Below, one piece after another: positions 36,392 to 44,309 of a DNA stretch of 64,000 bases. A program made the position numbers and the translations under genes. The notes below the pieces were generated by a model, which saw nothing but the letters and a program-made list of their open reading frames with translations, had not been told where the DNA came from and did not search any database. The DNA is taken from NCBI GenBank assembly GCA_019239895.1, contig JAFAZH010000021.1:83259-147258 (forward strand), given 5' to 3'. The stretch is from Abditibacteriaceae bacterium. GTDB taxonomy: Bacteria > Armatimonadota > Abditibacteriia > Abditibacteriales > Abditibacteriaceae. Positions within the stretch are counted from its first letter, which is position 1. Each line of letters begins with the position of its first letter.

Positions 36392-36455
36392 TGGTAATGC
36401 AGTTTTACAGGTATGCTAATAAGTAAGAGACAGGACGAGACAGAGGAGTTAGACG

Positions 36456-37325
36456 ATGCCAGGTCAAAGTGCTGAGAGTCCGTTAAGCCAGATGCAGATC
36501 GCCGCGCCCTGCCAGGCGTCGTGGGACAAGATGCGCGGTAATGACCAGGTGCGCTTCTGTCAGACCTGCTACAAGAACGTCTACAATCTATCGCACATGA
36601 CGCGGGCCGAGGCTGTCAAATTGGTAACGGCCAATGAAGGTAATCTCTGCGTGCGCTATTATCGCCGCGCCGATGGCCGCATTATGACAGAAGAGTGCCC
36701 CGTCGGTCTGCGGCGCGTGCAGCGCCCGTTGAAGTACCTGCGCGCCGGTGTCGCCATAATCCTAACACCACTGCTCTCTTTTGCGGGTATCGTCTACGGT
36801 TACAAGCTGGCTGGTCAACCGACTGATCCGGCCAAGGGTGGCGATAATGCTGTAGCGGCTGTGCGCACCATACAACCCTTTAAGGCCATTGCTGAGTGGA
36901 TTGATAACCCGATCTTCCTGCCCGGCGATGTGGTCATGGGGGACGTAGCGGCACCTGCCCCCGCATTAGCTCCCATTCCTCCCGCACCACAACCGCCTGC
37001 AACCGCTCCCAATAACCAAACGCCTTATCACGTCACCAATGATTTTGGGCATGACCCGGCGATGCTCATTGGGCCTGCAACTGAGCCACCACGAGTCCAA
37101 CTCATCACAGTGGAACGGGTCGTTTCTGCTCCATCCCCGCCGCAGTCAGCACCAGCCCCCAGGGTGCAACTGCCCGTCATTAATGAGCCGCTGCGGGTGA
37201 CGGGTGCGGTGTCCCCGCCACCAACAACCGCCCCTGCGGTGCAGGCTCCCCAGCCGCGTAGCTATGCGGTGCAGACGCCGAGTGCGGAGGGAACAGACCC
37301 TATCCCCAGCCCTTCCCCTTGGTAA
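36456..37325 (+). CDS. Membrane protein with N-terminal Cys-rich (zinc-type) domain, paralogue B
   Basis: The first ~125 residues are nearly the same as paralogue A (both open PGQSAESPLSQMQIAAPCQ), including the Cys pattern and membrane helix. The rest is a Pro/Ala-rich low-complexity region unrelated to A. The last residues, TDPIPSPSPW, and the stop codon are encoded by a dispersed hairpin repeat that starts at 37296. The original C-terminus has therefore probably been replaced or extended by that repeat. GAGGAG precedes the ATG and the upstream motif is as in A, pointing to a tandem duplication. Confidence 0.75.
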   Translation: MPGQSAESPLSQMQIAAPCQASWDKMRGNDQVRFCQTCYKNVYNLSHMTRAEAVKLVTANEGNLCVRYYRRADGRIMTEECPVGLRRVQRPLKYLRAGVAIILTPLLSFAGIVYGYKLAGQPTDPAKGGDNAVAAVRTIQPFKAIAEWIDNPIFLPGDVVMGDVAAPAPALAPIPPAPQPPATAPNNQTPYHVTNDFGHDPAMLIGPATEPPRVQLITVERVVSAPSPPQSAPAPRVQLPVINEPLRVTGAVSPPPTTAPAVQAPQPRSYAVQTPSAEGTDPIPSPSPW

Positions 37326-37601
37326 GGGGAAGGGAGCGTCACTGGTAATATGTCGTCGGTTTTGGTCCTATCCCAGGAACCAGCATTGGCCTCGTTCTTT
37401 GGGTAAGCTGGCGCAGAGCGTGTCGGCTATTGAGACCCTATCCCCGACCCTTTCCCTTACCAAGGGGAAGGGAGCCAGACTACGACCATCGAGACAGCAA
37501 TATAGTAAGGGAGTGTGAGAGGCTATCAAGTCTGGATTATCCCGACGGTATTAGTCTCGCTCCCTTCCCTTTGGTAAGAGGAAGGGTCGGGGATAGGGTC
37601 T
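37296..37601. repeat. Three copies of a GACCCTATCCCC...CCCTT hairpin repeat
   Basis: Copies lie at about 37296-37334 and 37434-37472 in direct orientation, and 37558-37601 inverted. Each holds GACCCTATCCCC, then CCCTTCCCCTT or a variant, GGTAA and the complementary arm. The first copy supplies the end of the preceding gene. The ~360 bp between genes (37326-37684) otherwise contains nothing I can identify. Confidence 0.75.
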
Positions 37602-37684
37602 GTAAATGCAAGCACCCATGCTTATCCAGCCAGCGATGAGTTAAACTTATCATGACCTTAACTACTTTTTAAGGTCAGCCTTCT

Positions 37685-38476
37685 ATGCCATTTACGCTTT
37701 CTCATCCGGCAGCCGTCGTGCCCCTAGCACGGCGCGGTTGGTGTCTGTCGGCCCTGGTGGTGGGCAGCATGGCCCCCGACTTTCAGTATTTTATGCACCT
37801 CTCCACCGATGAGCGTTACAGCCATACGGTGCCTGGCGTGTTTTTATTTTGTGTGCCCACTGGCCTCATTGTGTTGTGGATGTTCCACCGCCTGCTCAAG
37901 TTTCCCCTGATCGCCCTCCTGCCAGCTTACCATCAGCAGCGTTTATTGCCCATCGCGCGCGGCTTTCGTTTCGGGCCGCCGCGCCAGTGCTTGAGTATCA
38001 TTGCTTGCTTGATAGTGGGGGCATTCTCGCATCTCCTCTGGGATTCCTTTACCCACGCCAACAGCCCGATAGTCAAACACTACGCATTTTTGCAGACTCC
38101 TCTCATGCACCTGCCGCATAGCTCGCTACGCCTGTATGCACTGCTGCAATATATGAGTTCTGTGGGCGGCGCATTGGCCCTTATCTGCTGGTATTGCGCC
38201 TGGCTGCGGGAGGCACCAGGGGAACCCTTGCCAGAGCGGGTGCAGCTTGCGCCCCATGTCAAAGTTCGGCTTTTAGTGGGCATGGCGGTTTGCACCACCG
38301 TGCTGGGTATCACCTGGGGCTTGCACGACACGCCCGCGGTGGCAGGCTTGCTGTGGATACGCCGCTTCGTGCGCTACTCGGTGATTGCCAGCATTACCTC
38401 CATTTACGTCGAATTAGTGCTATTTAGCCTCTACTGGCACTTTGTGAAGCAAAGGCGTTCCGACCGCTGGATGTAA
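37685..38476 (+). CDS. DUF4184 family integral membrane protein
   Basis: The opening MPFTLSHPAAVVPLARRGWCLSALVVGSMAPDFQYF is the family signature. GAFSHLLWDSFTHANSPIV and the His/Asp residues around it are a second conserved feature. About six membrane helices are predicted across 263 residues. The conserved His and Asp, as in the related metal-dependent membrane hydrolases (YdjM type), hint at a membrane-embedded metal site. The function is unknown. Confidence 0.85.
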   Translation: MPFTLSHPAAVVPLARRGWCLSALVVGSMAPDFQYFMHLSTDERYSHTVPGVFLFCVPTGLIVLWMFHRLLKFPLIALLPAYHQQRLLPIARGFRFGPPRQCLSIIACLIVGAFSHLLWDSFTHANSPIVKHYAFLQTPLMHLPHSSLRLYALLQYMSSVGGALALICWYCAWLREAPGEPLPERVQLAPHVKVRLLVGMAVCTTVLGITWGLHDTPAVAGLLWIRRFVRYSVIASITSIYVELVLFSLYWHFVKQRRSDRWM

Positions 38477-38544
38477 GCCGTCCTGCCCTTTAAATCTGGT
38501 GGCTGGGAACGTTGCCGGGAGCGATGCGGCTTGAGGTCAATATT

Positions 38545-39674
38545 ATGGCTCAACTCAGGTTGTTCCCACCGCCCCGTTGGTGGTTTGTCCTGCTCGGTTT
38601 ATCTTCCTTGCTGAGTGGCTGTGGTGTCGTCATGCGCCGCGTTATCGTACCTTTCACGGGTTCAATGGCCCTGCAAATGCCAGCCGCCTTAAAGACACCA
38701 GGGGTAAAAGTGGGCGCTGCTATGGTGACGAAGAGCGTGTTCATCCAGGGTCTGCAAGTGGGGCGGGTCAGCGATATGGCGACGGGCCAGCTTGATCCAG
38801 CGCCCGCCGTCCAACTTGGCATTGCCGGTGCGAACGGGGCCGTGTTCACGAATACGCAGGGCGTTGTGCAATCGGCTGTTACTTTTGCGGTCAAAGGCGA
38901 TCATGTGAATATCATTGATGTGGAGCATGATGGCGTTTGTGAGTTTCTGAATCGCGGCTCCTGGTCTAGCGAGCCGTGGCTGCTCGACCACAGCGGTCAA
39001 GTGCTGTGGCGTTACCAGGGAGCGGCAGCCGCCGACGATACTGCGCCCACGACAATAAGAGGGACGGGTAAGCTTGATTTTGTGATTGGGCATAACGGAC
39101 GGGGTGGTGTGACCATGTTTGACGCCAAAGGAGTCTCAGTGTGGAACCGATCTGATCGCAATGTGTGGCATGTCGAGACGTTAGACCCTAACAACGATGG
39201 CCACTCGCTGATTGTGCATAGCAACGCCGGGGGACGCATCACGGTGCGCGATGCACAGGGGCAGCTTTTGAGCCGCGCCAAAGCGCCATTTTATTTTGAT
39301 GAGTTTGCCGTCTGCCACTGGCCCACCGCCACCGGGCCACAGTATTTAATGGGTTCAGCCAATGGCTCAATTTGGATTGTAGATGTCAACGGCACAACAA
39401 TTAAAAACCTTACCACTCCAACTGTAGTCAATTCGGCCAGCCTTACAACACCTGGGTCAAGCTAAAAGCCGATCAGCCCGCTTACCTGGCGGTGTTAATG
39501 GAGTATGAAATCTGGCAACGTTCGGTACTTTATCTTTATGACCCCACCGGCACCTTGGTCTATGAAGAAGTGCTGCCAGAAGCGGGCGCGGCAGTTAAAG
39601 CCGTCGCCCTTAATAACGCCTCGACCGAGACGCTGTTAGTGGGTGGTGTCAACCAAGTCTGGCAGTATCACTGA
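38545..39674 (+). pseudogene. Lipoprotein gene with FG-GAP/propeller-like repeats, interrupted by a frameshift
   Basis: Lipobox LSGC follows a hydrophobic segment. The mature part has repeats such as NIIDVEHDGVCEFLNRG and DFVIGHNGRGGVTMFDAKG, resembling VCBS/FG-GAP propeller blades. The first frame stops at 39465. In another frame the sequence continues naturally from about 39432 (QPYNTWVKLKADQPAYLAVL) to a stop at 39674. A single-base indel near 39420-39440 would join the two. This is either a real frameshift or an assembly error. GAGGTC precedes the ATG at 38545. Confidence 0.65.
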
Positions 39675-39786
39675 TGCCACTGCTGTAAACGGGGTTCACC
39701 TGCGCCAATCATTGGCTCTAGCTCTCCTGTGCAGGAATCTACGGCCCAAGACCTTCAGGTTCTGGTAGCTGCCTTAGCTACGGCTA

Positions 39787-40470
39787 TCATGAGGTGGGAG
39801 CAGATACGGGCAAACGATTGACAGCTTGATTGCCCAGTTTCAACAGTTCATTTAGAGTAGCCGCCGTGGGGTGTAGACCTTCACTGGTGAGAACCAGGCC
39901 AAAGCCGACATTACCCTTAAGCACTCTCAGCCAGGTTGTATTATAGGGGCCATCAATAGTTGTGTGTGGAGTGTGGTTTGAGTCCCAATGTGAATTGAAT
40001 GGCCTAAGATAACATTGAGTCAAGAAGACCGCTGCGTCCCCCAACCCTTTTACTGGACTAACCACCATATTTGTAGGGGGCGCTTGGAACGTATGTTCGT
40101 AGATTCGGCGAGGGCCAATCTCAACTTCCAGCATACGGTGTTTCCCCTGGAAAGCACTTGAGGAAGACCATTGACGATCCCTGGGCAGTAATGGGTTAAT
40201 AGGATGCGATTGGACATCGCCATCTGCCAACCCACCGACCAATCTGGATGCCTCGCTTGCGGTCACTAACTCCATCGCATCCACTTGACGCACGGTGGTC
40301 ACGCTGGGTAGCAGGTTGGGGGGTGCAGGTTTCGTCAAAGCCACGCCACAACGTGTGACGCCAACCGCCAGTGCCAGCAAGCAACCCGCAGTCACCAGGC
40401 TGCGCTGGCAGTCTGCCAGGAACTTGTTACGGTGCGGTTGAGCGGAGGTTACAATGATGTCGTAGGTCAT
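39787..40470 (-). CDS. Membrane-anchored hypothetical protein
   Basis: A hydrophobic segment near residues 26-44 (LVTAGCLLALAVGVTRCGVAL) is preceded by a hydrophilic N-terminus. The ~180-residue remainder includes MELVTASEASRLVGG and LRVLKGNVGFGLVL. The second phrase is weakly reminiscent of DUF3558-like lipoproteins, but I do not assign a family. It has no clear operon partner. Confidence 0.6.
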   Translation of the reverse strand: MTYDIIVTSAQPHRNKFLADCQRSLVTAGCLLALAVGVTRCGVALTKPAPPNLLPSVTTVRQVDAMELVTASEASRLVGGLADGDVQSHPINPLLPRDRQWSSSSAFQGKHRMLEVEIGPRRIYEHTFQAPPTNMVVSPVKGLGDAAVFLTQCYLRPFNSHWDSNHTPHTTIDGPYNTTWLRVLKGNVGFGLVLTSEGLHPTAATLNELLKLGNQAVNRLPVSAPTS

Positions 40471-40546
40471 GCTATGGCCTTGATTACAGGATAGCCAAAT
40501 TATACCCCATAACTACACCCCTATCAAAACCCTAACTCTCTCCAGG

Positions 40547-41059
40547 TCAGGCCGCTGTGGGTGGGCGGTGAGGTTCCCCGGAACGGGTAGGGGAATGTAG
40601 ATTTAGGTAGTTTTCTAACGGGTGTCTGGCGGTTAGGGTTGCTGCCACGGCCACGGTGCCAATGACAGCGCCCGCCACGACATCTAATGGTGAGTTAATG
40701 CCGACCAACACTCGACTGGTACCGACTAAAACGGCTAACCCCAACAAACCTGCCCCAACTTTCTTATTTACCCCGTAGCAGAGCAAAGCCGTCGTTACAC
40801 TCAATACGGTATGGTCAGAGGGGAATCCATTATCGGCGGCATGGGGTATCAACGGCACGACTCCATGCGTAAAAGGCCGTGGGTCAAAATACAGGGCACC
40901 CGCGGATTTGGTCAGGATGGTCGCCAGGACTCCAGCCAGTGCCGCCAGGCAAAAATACAAAGTCCTCTGCTCTCGTGGGATGCGCCAGGCCAGCGCAGCG
41001 GCCCCCAGCAGAATTATGGCAAAAAGATATTTGGCTCCAAAGATGATGAGGGTGTTCAT
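40547..41059 (-). CDS. PAP2 family membrane phosphatase (undecaprenyl-diphosphatase-like)
   Basis: The three PAP2 signatures are present: KSAGALYFDPRPF, GFPSDHTVLS with the catalytic His, and SRVLVGINSPLDVVAG, where the last His of the classical SRxxxxxHxxxD is replaced by Asn. Five to six membrane helices fit the family. The likely substrates are undecaprenyl diphosphate or other lipid phosphates. The His-to-Asn change in motif 3 affects the presumed nucleophile and may mean altered or lost activity. Confidence 0.82.
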   Translation of the reverse strand: MNTLIIFGAKYLFAIILLGAAALAWRIPREQRTLYFCLAALAGVLATILTKSAGALYFDPRPFTHGVVPLIPHAADNGFPSDHTVLSVTTALLCYGVNKKVGAGLLGLAVLVGTSRVLVGINSPLDVVAGAVIGTVAVAATLTARHPLENYLNLHSPTRSGEPHRPPTAA

Positions 41060-41327
41060 GACGAAATAGAAATATTAGATTTTAAGCATTCGGGTTTCGC
41101 TGTTGTGATCTTGTGCGTAAGTCCCAAGTGATTGATCCCAATACAGTATAAAGTCGTTGAGGAGAACCTTGCCTTAAAACAACCTGAGAATAGCCACCGT
41201 GTCGGGGCACCCCGGATGGCGTTGCACCGATACCTACGAGCGGTTATTGATAACTTCTTGATACGCATCCGGCTATAGCGGCATGGCCTTTGCGCAACGA
41301 GCAAGCAACTTTTCAGGAGGGAGAACT

Positions 41328-41540
41328 ATGCAAAGGAATAGTAGCAAACTCGTCGCACTGGGCACCTTAGGTGTTATGATGGCCAGCACCCTCGGTGGTA
41401 TGAGCACCCCCGCTTACAGCAAAGGCTGGATTCGCCGCCACAAACTGGCTACCGCCGCCATCGTGGGTGGGGCACTGTGGTATCATCACCACAAGAAGAA
41501 ACAGCAACAGCGCCGCCATTACGTCCGCCACGTTCGGTGA
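41328..41540 (+). CDS. Small exported His/Lys/Arg-rich protein
   Basis: This 70-residue protein starts at an ATG with AGGAGGG 8 nt upstream. It has a signal peptide or N-terminal helix (LVALGTLGVMMASTLGGMSTPAYS), a second hydrophobic patch (LATAAIVGGALW) and the tail YHHHKKKQQQRRHYVRHVR. The basic His-rich tail could bind metal or nucleic acid; that is a guess. A strong terminator follows directly. Confidence 0.72.
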   Translation: MQRNSSKLVALGTLGVMMASTLGGMSTPAYSKGWIRRHKLATAAIVGGALWYHHHKKKQQQRRHYVRHVR

Positions 41541-41553
41541 TTGACGATTGACG

Positions 41554-41589
41554 AAAAGGGACAACGGCTTCCATGCTGTTGTCCCTTTT
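41554..41589 (+). terminator. Intrinsic terminator
   Basis: AAAAGGGACAACGGC and GCTGTTGTCCCTTTT form a 15-bp stem with one G-T pair around TTCCAT. The stem ends in TTTT and lies 13 bp past the stop of the small basic protein gene. It can act in both directions for the convergent epimerase gene. Confidence 0.85.
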
Positions 41590-41656
41590 GCATTATTCAT
41601 TAGACAAAGTGGGTTATCGCCAGGCACAACCTCGAAGACTCTGGTGATTGGCGATT

Positions 41657-42481
41657 TTAGGCTCGCCAGCGATATTGTGGTGCCCAGCCCAAGATTCGTT
41701 TAGCCTGGTCGTTTCTGACCAGTGCTTTGTAAGGCTCCGCATCATATTCTGGGCCGCCGCGCCATTCGACATCCGGGAGCAGGGCGCGCGCTAATTCGCG
41801 GCTGGTGCCGGAACTGGAGGAAATATCATCCGCACACAGCAATAGTTCGACATGGCCCGGATCAGGGCAATGCAGCGCGCATTGCACGGCGGTAGCGGCG
41901 TCGCGCACATCCAGGAACGCGCCATACTCCCAGTACGGATGCCACTCAAAATCAGGGTTCTCGGCGCGTTTGGCTTTGATATAGTCGTAGGCAGATGCGC
42001 TAAAAACGGCTGGGGGCCGCAGACAGATGGTAGTAATGCCACTGCTGAGCGTAAAATAACGACAGGCTTCTTCTCCGAGTCGTTTTGAAATGGCATAAGG
42101 TATGGTGGGGTAGCAGGGGTGCGTCTCATCAATGGGCAAGAAGTCGGGCTTGCGATGCCCGGCAAAAACGCCCATAGCCTGCACGCTGCTAAAGCAAACG
42201 ACCCGTTGCACCCCCGCCACTTGCGCCGCTGTCAGGATATGCCAGGTGCCCAGCAGATTCGTCGCCATAACGTCGTCCGATTTGGCCCCACCGCCGCCTA
42301 AATGCGCGGCGAGGTGGACGACCGCATGGCAACCTTCCATCGCTGCGCGCACCTGCTGCGGGTCGAGCACATTATGCCCGCTGGCCCGGTCGAACCCGAC
42401 CGTCTTACAGCTACTCGCTTGCAGCACGCTCTCCACAACCTTGCCAATGCGCCCCTTATTCCCCGTGATTAATACCTTCAT
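41657..42481 (-). CDS. NAD-dependent epimerase/dehydratase family protein (extended SDR)
   Basis: The cofactor motif is LITGNKGRIGKV (GxxGxxG). VVHLAAHLGG and the catalytic Tyr-Lys pair in PYAISKRLGEEA follow. The C-terminal substrate region contains WEYGAFLDVRDAATAVQCAL. At 274 residues it is typical of extended SDRs acting on nucleotide sugars or related sugars. No sugar pathway genes flank it. Confidence 0.87.
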   Translation of the reverse strand: MKVLITGNKGRIGKVVESVLQASSCKTVGFDRASGHNVLDPQQVRAAMEGCHAVVHLAAHLGGGGAKSDDVMATNLLGTWHILTAAQVAGVQRVVCFSSVQAMGVFAGHRKPDFLPIDETHPCYPTIPYAISKRLGEEACRYFTLSSGITTICLRPPAVFSASAYDYIKAKRAENPDFEWHPYWEYGAFLDVRDAATAVQCALHCPDPGHVELLLCADDISSSSGTSRELARALLPDVEWRGGPEYDAEPYKALVRNDQAKRILGWAPQYRWRA

Positions 42482-42547
42482 GGTTCCTATCTCTAACCCG
42501 TTTTCTCCCTTCCGTGCTCTTCTGCGTCTTTCCTCGCTAAAATCATT

Positions 42548-43267
42548 TCATACTAATTTCTTATTTATGCCCAGTCGTGCCGCGATGCGTTGAGCGGTTG
42601 CCAGGCGTGCGCTGGAGATGGACTGCACGGCCTGTTGTGCGGCCTGCAACACCGCGGATGGAGCTGTTTCCGGGGTGCCGCTGGTGAAGGGCGGCTCCGG
42701 GGCATACTGAGTCTGAAGTTGAATCTCCTGGGCCACTAGGTCGCCGCGCAGGAGGGCCGCCACGCCCAAAGCCCCATCCAGGCCCGAAGTTACCCCGGAG
42801 GCAAAGACGAAGTTGCCATCTTGCACCACGCGCTCATTGACAGGAATCGCTCCGAAATACTCTAACAGGTGGAACGAGTTCCAGTGCGTGGCGGCTCGCT
42901 TGCCGCGCAGCAATCCGGCAGCGCCGCAGATTAACGCCCCGGTGCAGACCGAGAGGACATAATCGGCTTGCGCGGCCTGCTCTCGGATAAACGATAGCAC
43001 CACCTCGTCATCCATTAAGGCTTCCTGCCCGATGCCGCCGGGCACAACGAGCAAGTTGAGCGGTGACGACTCGGCGAAAGTGGTATCCGGCGTGAGGATA
43101 AGGCCCTTGCCATCCTTTAGAGGCATTCTGTCTTTCCAGAGGACATGAAAGGTGGAGTTGGGCAGCCGCGAGAGAATCTCGAACGGGCCAGTGAAATCTA
43201 TCTGGTCTATAGCGGGAAAAATGATGGCACCGATATGAAGATGGGTGGTGGGTAGAATTTCTGACAT
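42548..43267 (-). CDS. DJ-1/PfpI superfamily protein, isonitrile hydratase-like
   Basis: The nucleophile elbow is VLSVCTGALICGAAGLLRGKRAATHW, with Cys in C-T-G-A, as in isonitrile hydratase (InhA) and the GATase-like part of GlxA regulators. The opening AIIFPAIDQIDFTGPFEILSRLPN is also typical. There is no DNA-binding domain; the C-terminal extension is Ala/Gln-rich. A hydratase or glyoxalase-type role is inferred from the family. Confidence 0.85.
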   Translation of the reverse strand: MSEILPTTHLHIGAIIFPAIDQIDFTGPFEILSRLPNSTFHVLWKDRMPLKDGKGLILTPDTTFAESSPLNLLVVPGGIGQEALMDDEVVLSFIREQAAQADYVLSVCTGALICGAAGLLRGKRAATHWNSFHLLEYFGAIPVNERVVQDGNFVFASGVTSGLDGALGVAALLRGDLVAQEIQLQTQYAPEPPFTSGTPETAPSAVLQAAQQAVQSISSARLATAQRIAARLGINKKLV

Positions 43268-43272
43268 ATTTA

Positions 43273-43325
43273 AACCTAACCCCCGGCCCCCTTCCTGTTT
43301 CGGGAAGGGGGCCGGGGGTTAGGTT
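43273..43325. repeat. Perfect 23-bp hairpin, C/G-rich
   Basis: Arms 43273-43295 and 43303-43325 (AACCTAACCCCCGGCCCCC...) are exact reverse complements around a 7-nt loop. It lies between two minus-strand genes and 3 bp past the stop of the upstream one. It resembles the 9336 and 50243 elements in design but not in exact sequence. Confidence 0.8.
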
Positions 43326-43328
43326 CCC

Positions 43329-43706
43329 TTAATAATCGACTTCGAGGTGCCAGCGCACGCCTTGGGCAGCAGCCTTGGTTAGCACCTGTTCAAACTGCAT
43401 CAGGTCTATCATCACGGCACCGGTATTGATCCCTTCCAGCGAATGATTTTCCAGGTAGCTCAACAGGGCGCGAATGGTCGTCAAACCGGCTCCCGCCTCG
43501 AACCATTCTTCACTAAAGGTCGCTACTAAAGCCGCCACTTCTTCCGGTAAATTGTCCGGGTTCGTGCTGTAGAAATCCATCAACGGCGGCACGCCCAACT
43601 GGGTGGCCAGAGCATCCAGCACTTCTTCGGCACCCGCCAGGGCCTTACCATTGACCAAGGCGTTAATTACACCACGCGGATTTAAAACAATCAAGAAAGC
43701 AGACAT
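43329..43706 (-). CDS. Hypothetical protein (125 aa)
   Basis: This is a soluble acidic alpha/beta protein: MSAFLIVLNPRGVINALVNGKALAG at the start, then LDALATQLGVPPLMDFYSTNPDNLPEEVAAL. The conserved-looking phrase FYSTNPDNLPEE has no family I can name. It is followed by the hairpin at 43273 and then the DJ-1/PfpI gene, which may be co-transcribed. Confidence 0.65.
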   Translation of the reverse strand: MSAFLIVLNPRGVINALVNGKALAGAEEVLDALATQLGVPPLMDFYSTNPDNLPEEVAALVATFSEEWFEAGAGLTTIRALLSYLENHSLEGINTGAVMIDLMQFEQVLTKAAAQGVRWHLEVDY

Positions 43707-43837
43707 TTTAGATTGCGGATTGACGATTGTGGATTGCGGATTAACGGCACGAACTCGTTACGCATTGATGATAGCTGACGCTGTCGCTTCGCGCCCGCTC
43801 TGCATTCAATCCGCAATCGTCAATCCGCAATCTAAAA
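43706..43837. repeat. Inverted repeat with 24-bp perfect arms downstream of cspA
   Basis: TTTTAGATTGCGGATTGACG... (43706-43729) and its exact complement (43814-43837) flank ~85 bp. The unit GATTGCGGATT is repeated inside. Similar ATTGACGATTG words occur at 41537-41552. It begins at the start codon of the hypothetical gene and lies between it and cspA. Confidence 0.7.
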
Positions 43838-43896
43838 ATACCACGTCCCACCAAGCGGAGCTTGATGGGACGCAGGCGTTGGTTAAATGTAAATAA

Positions 43897-44103
43897 TTAG
43901 CGGATGACTTTGACGTTAGCAGCGCGCAGGCCCTTGTCCTCTTTGCTAATGTCGAATTCGACCTTGGCTCCCTCTTGCAGTGAGCGGTAGCCATCGGCTT
44001 CGATGGCGCTATGATGAACGAACACATCCGCGCCACCGTCTTCCTGCTCGATAAAGCCGAAGCCCTTAGAATCGTTGAACCATTTAACTGTACCTTTTGC
44101 CAT
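43897..44103 (-). CDS. cspA: Cold-shock protein (CspA family)
   Basis: This is a complete 68-residue cold-shock domain with RNP1 KGFGFIEQ and RNP2 VFVHHSAI, starting [12 protein letters not shown]. It binds single-stranded RNA/DNA and acts as an RNA chaperone. The tail [13 protein letters not shown] is normal. A near-consensus promoter 128 nt upstream gives a long 5' leader, as in thermally regulated csp mRNAs. Confidence 0.96.
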   Translation of the reverse strand: MAKGTVKWFNDSKGFGFIEQEDGGADVFVHHSAIEADGYRSLQEGAKVEFDISKEDKGLRAANVKVIR

Positions 44104-44237
44104 GAATAACTCTCCTCTACTGTCGGGTTTGGCGTTGGGACTGGTTCATCGAAATGCTCCGCCTCTACGCGCTATCCTACGACAATAACGAAATAGATTA
44201 AGACCTGTTATGTCTACCATTCCAGGTCTCTCGTTCC

Positions 44238-44266
44238 ATCATACACGAAAAGAAAGCGCAAGTCAA
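44238..44266 (-). promoter_or_regulatory. Sigma70 promoter of cspA with long 5' leader
   Basis: Read on the minus strand, TTGACT and TATGAT are separated by 17 bp. Transcription should start near 44231 and leave about 128 nt of leader before the ATG. This is the usual setting for cold-induced structural switching of csp transcripts. Confidence 0.7.
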
Positions 44267-44309
44267 TATGTTTTTGCAGGGTGTAATGAAGCTATGGGGC
44301 GAGCGGAAC

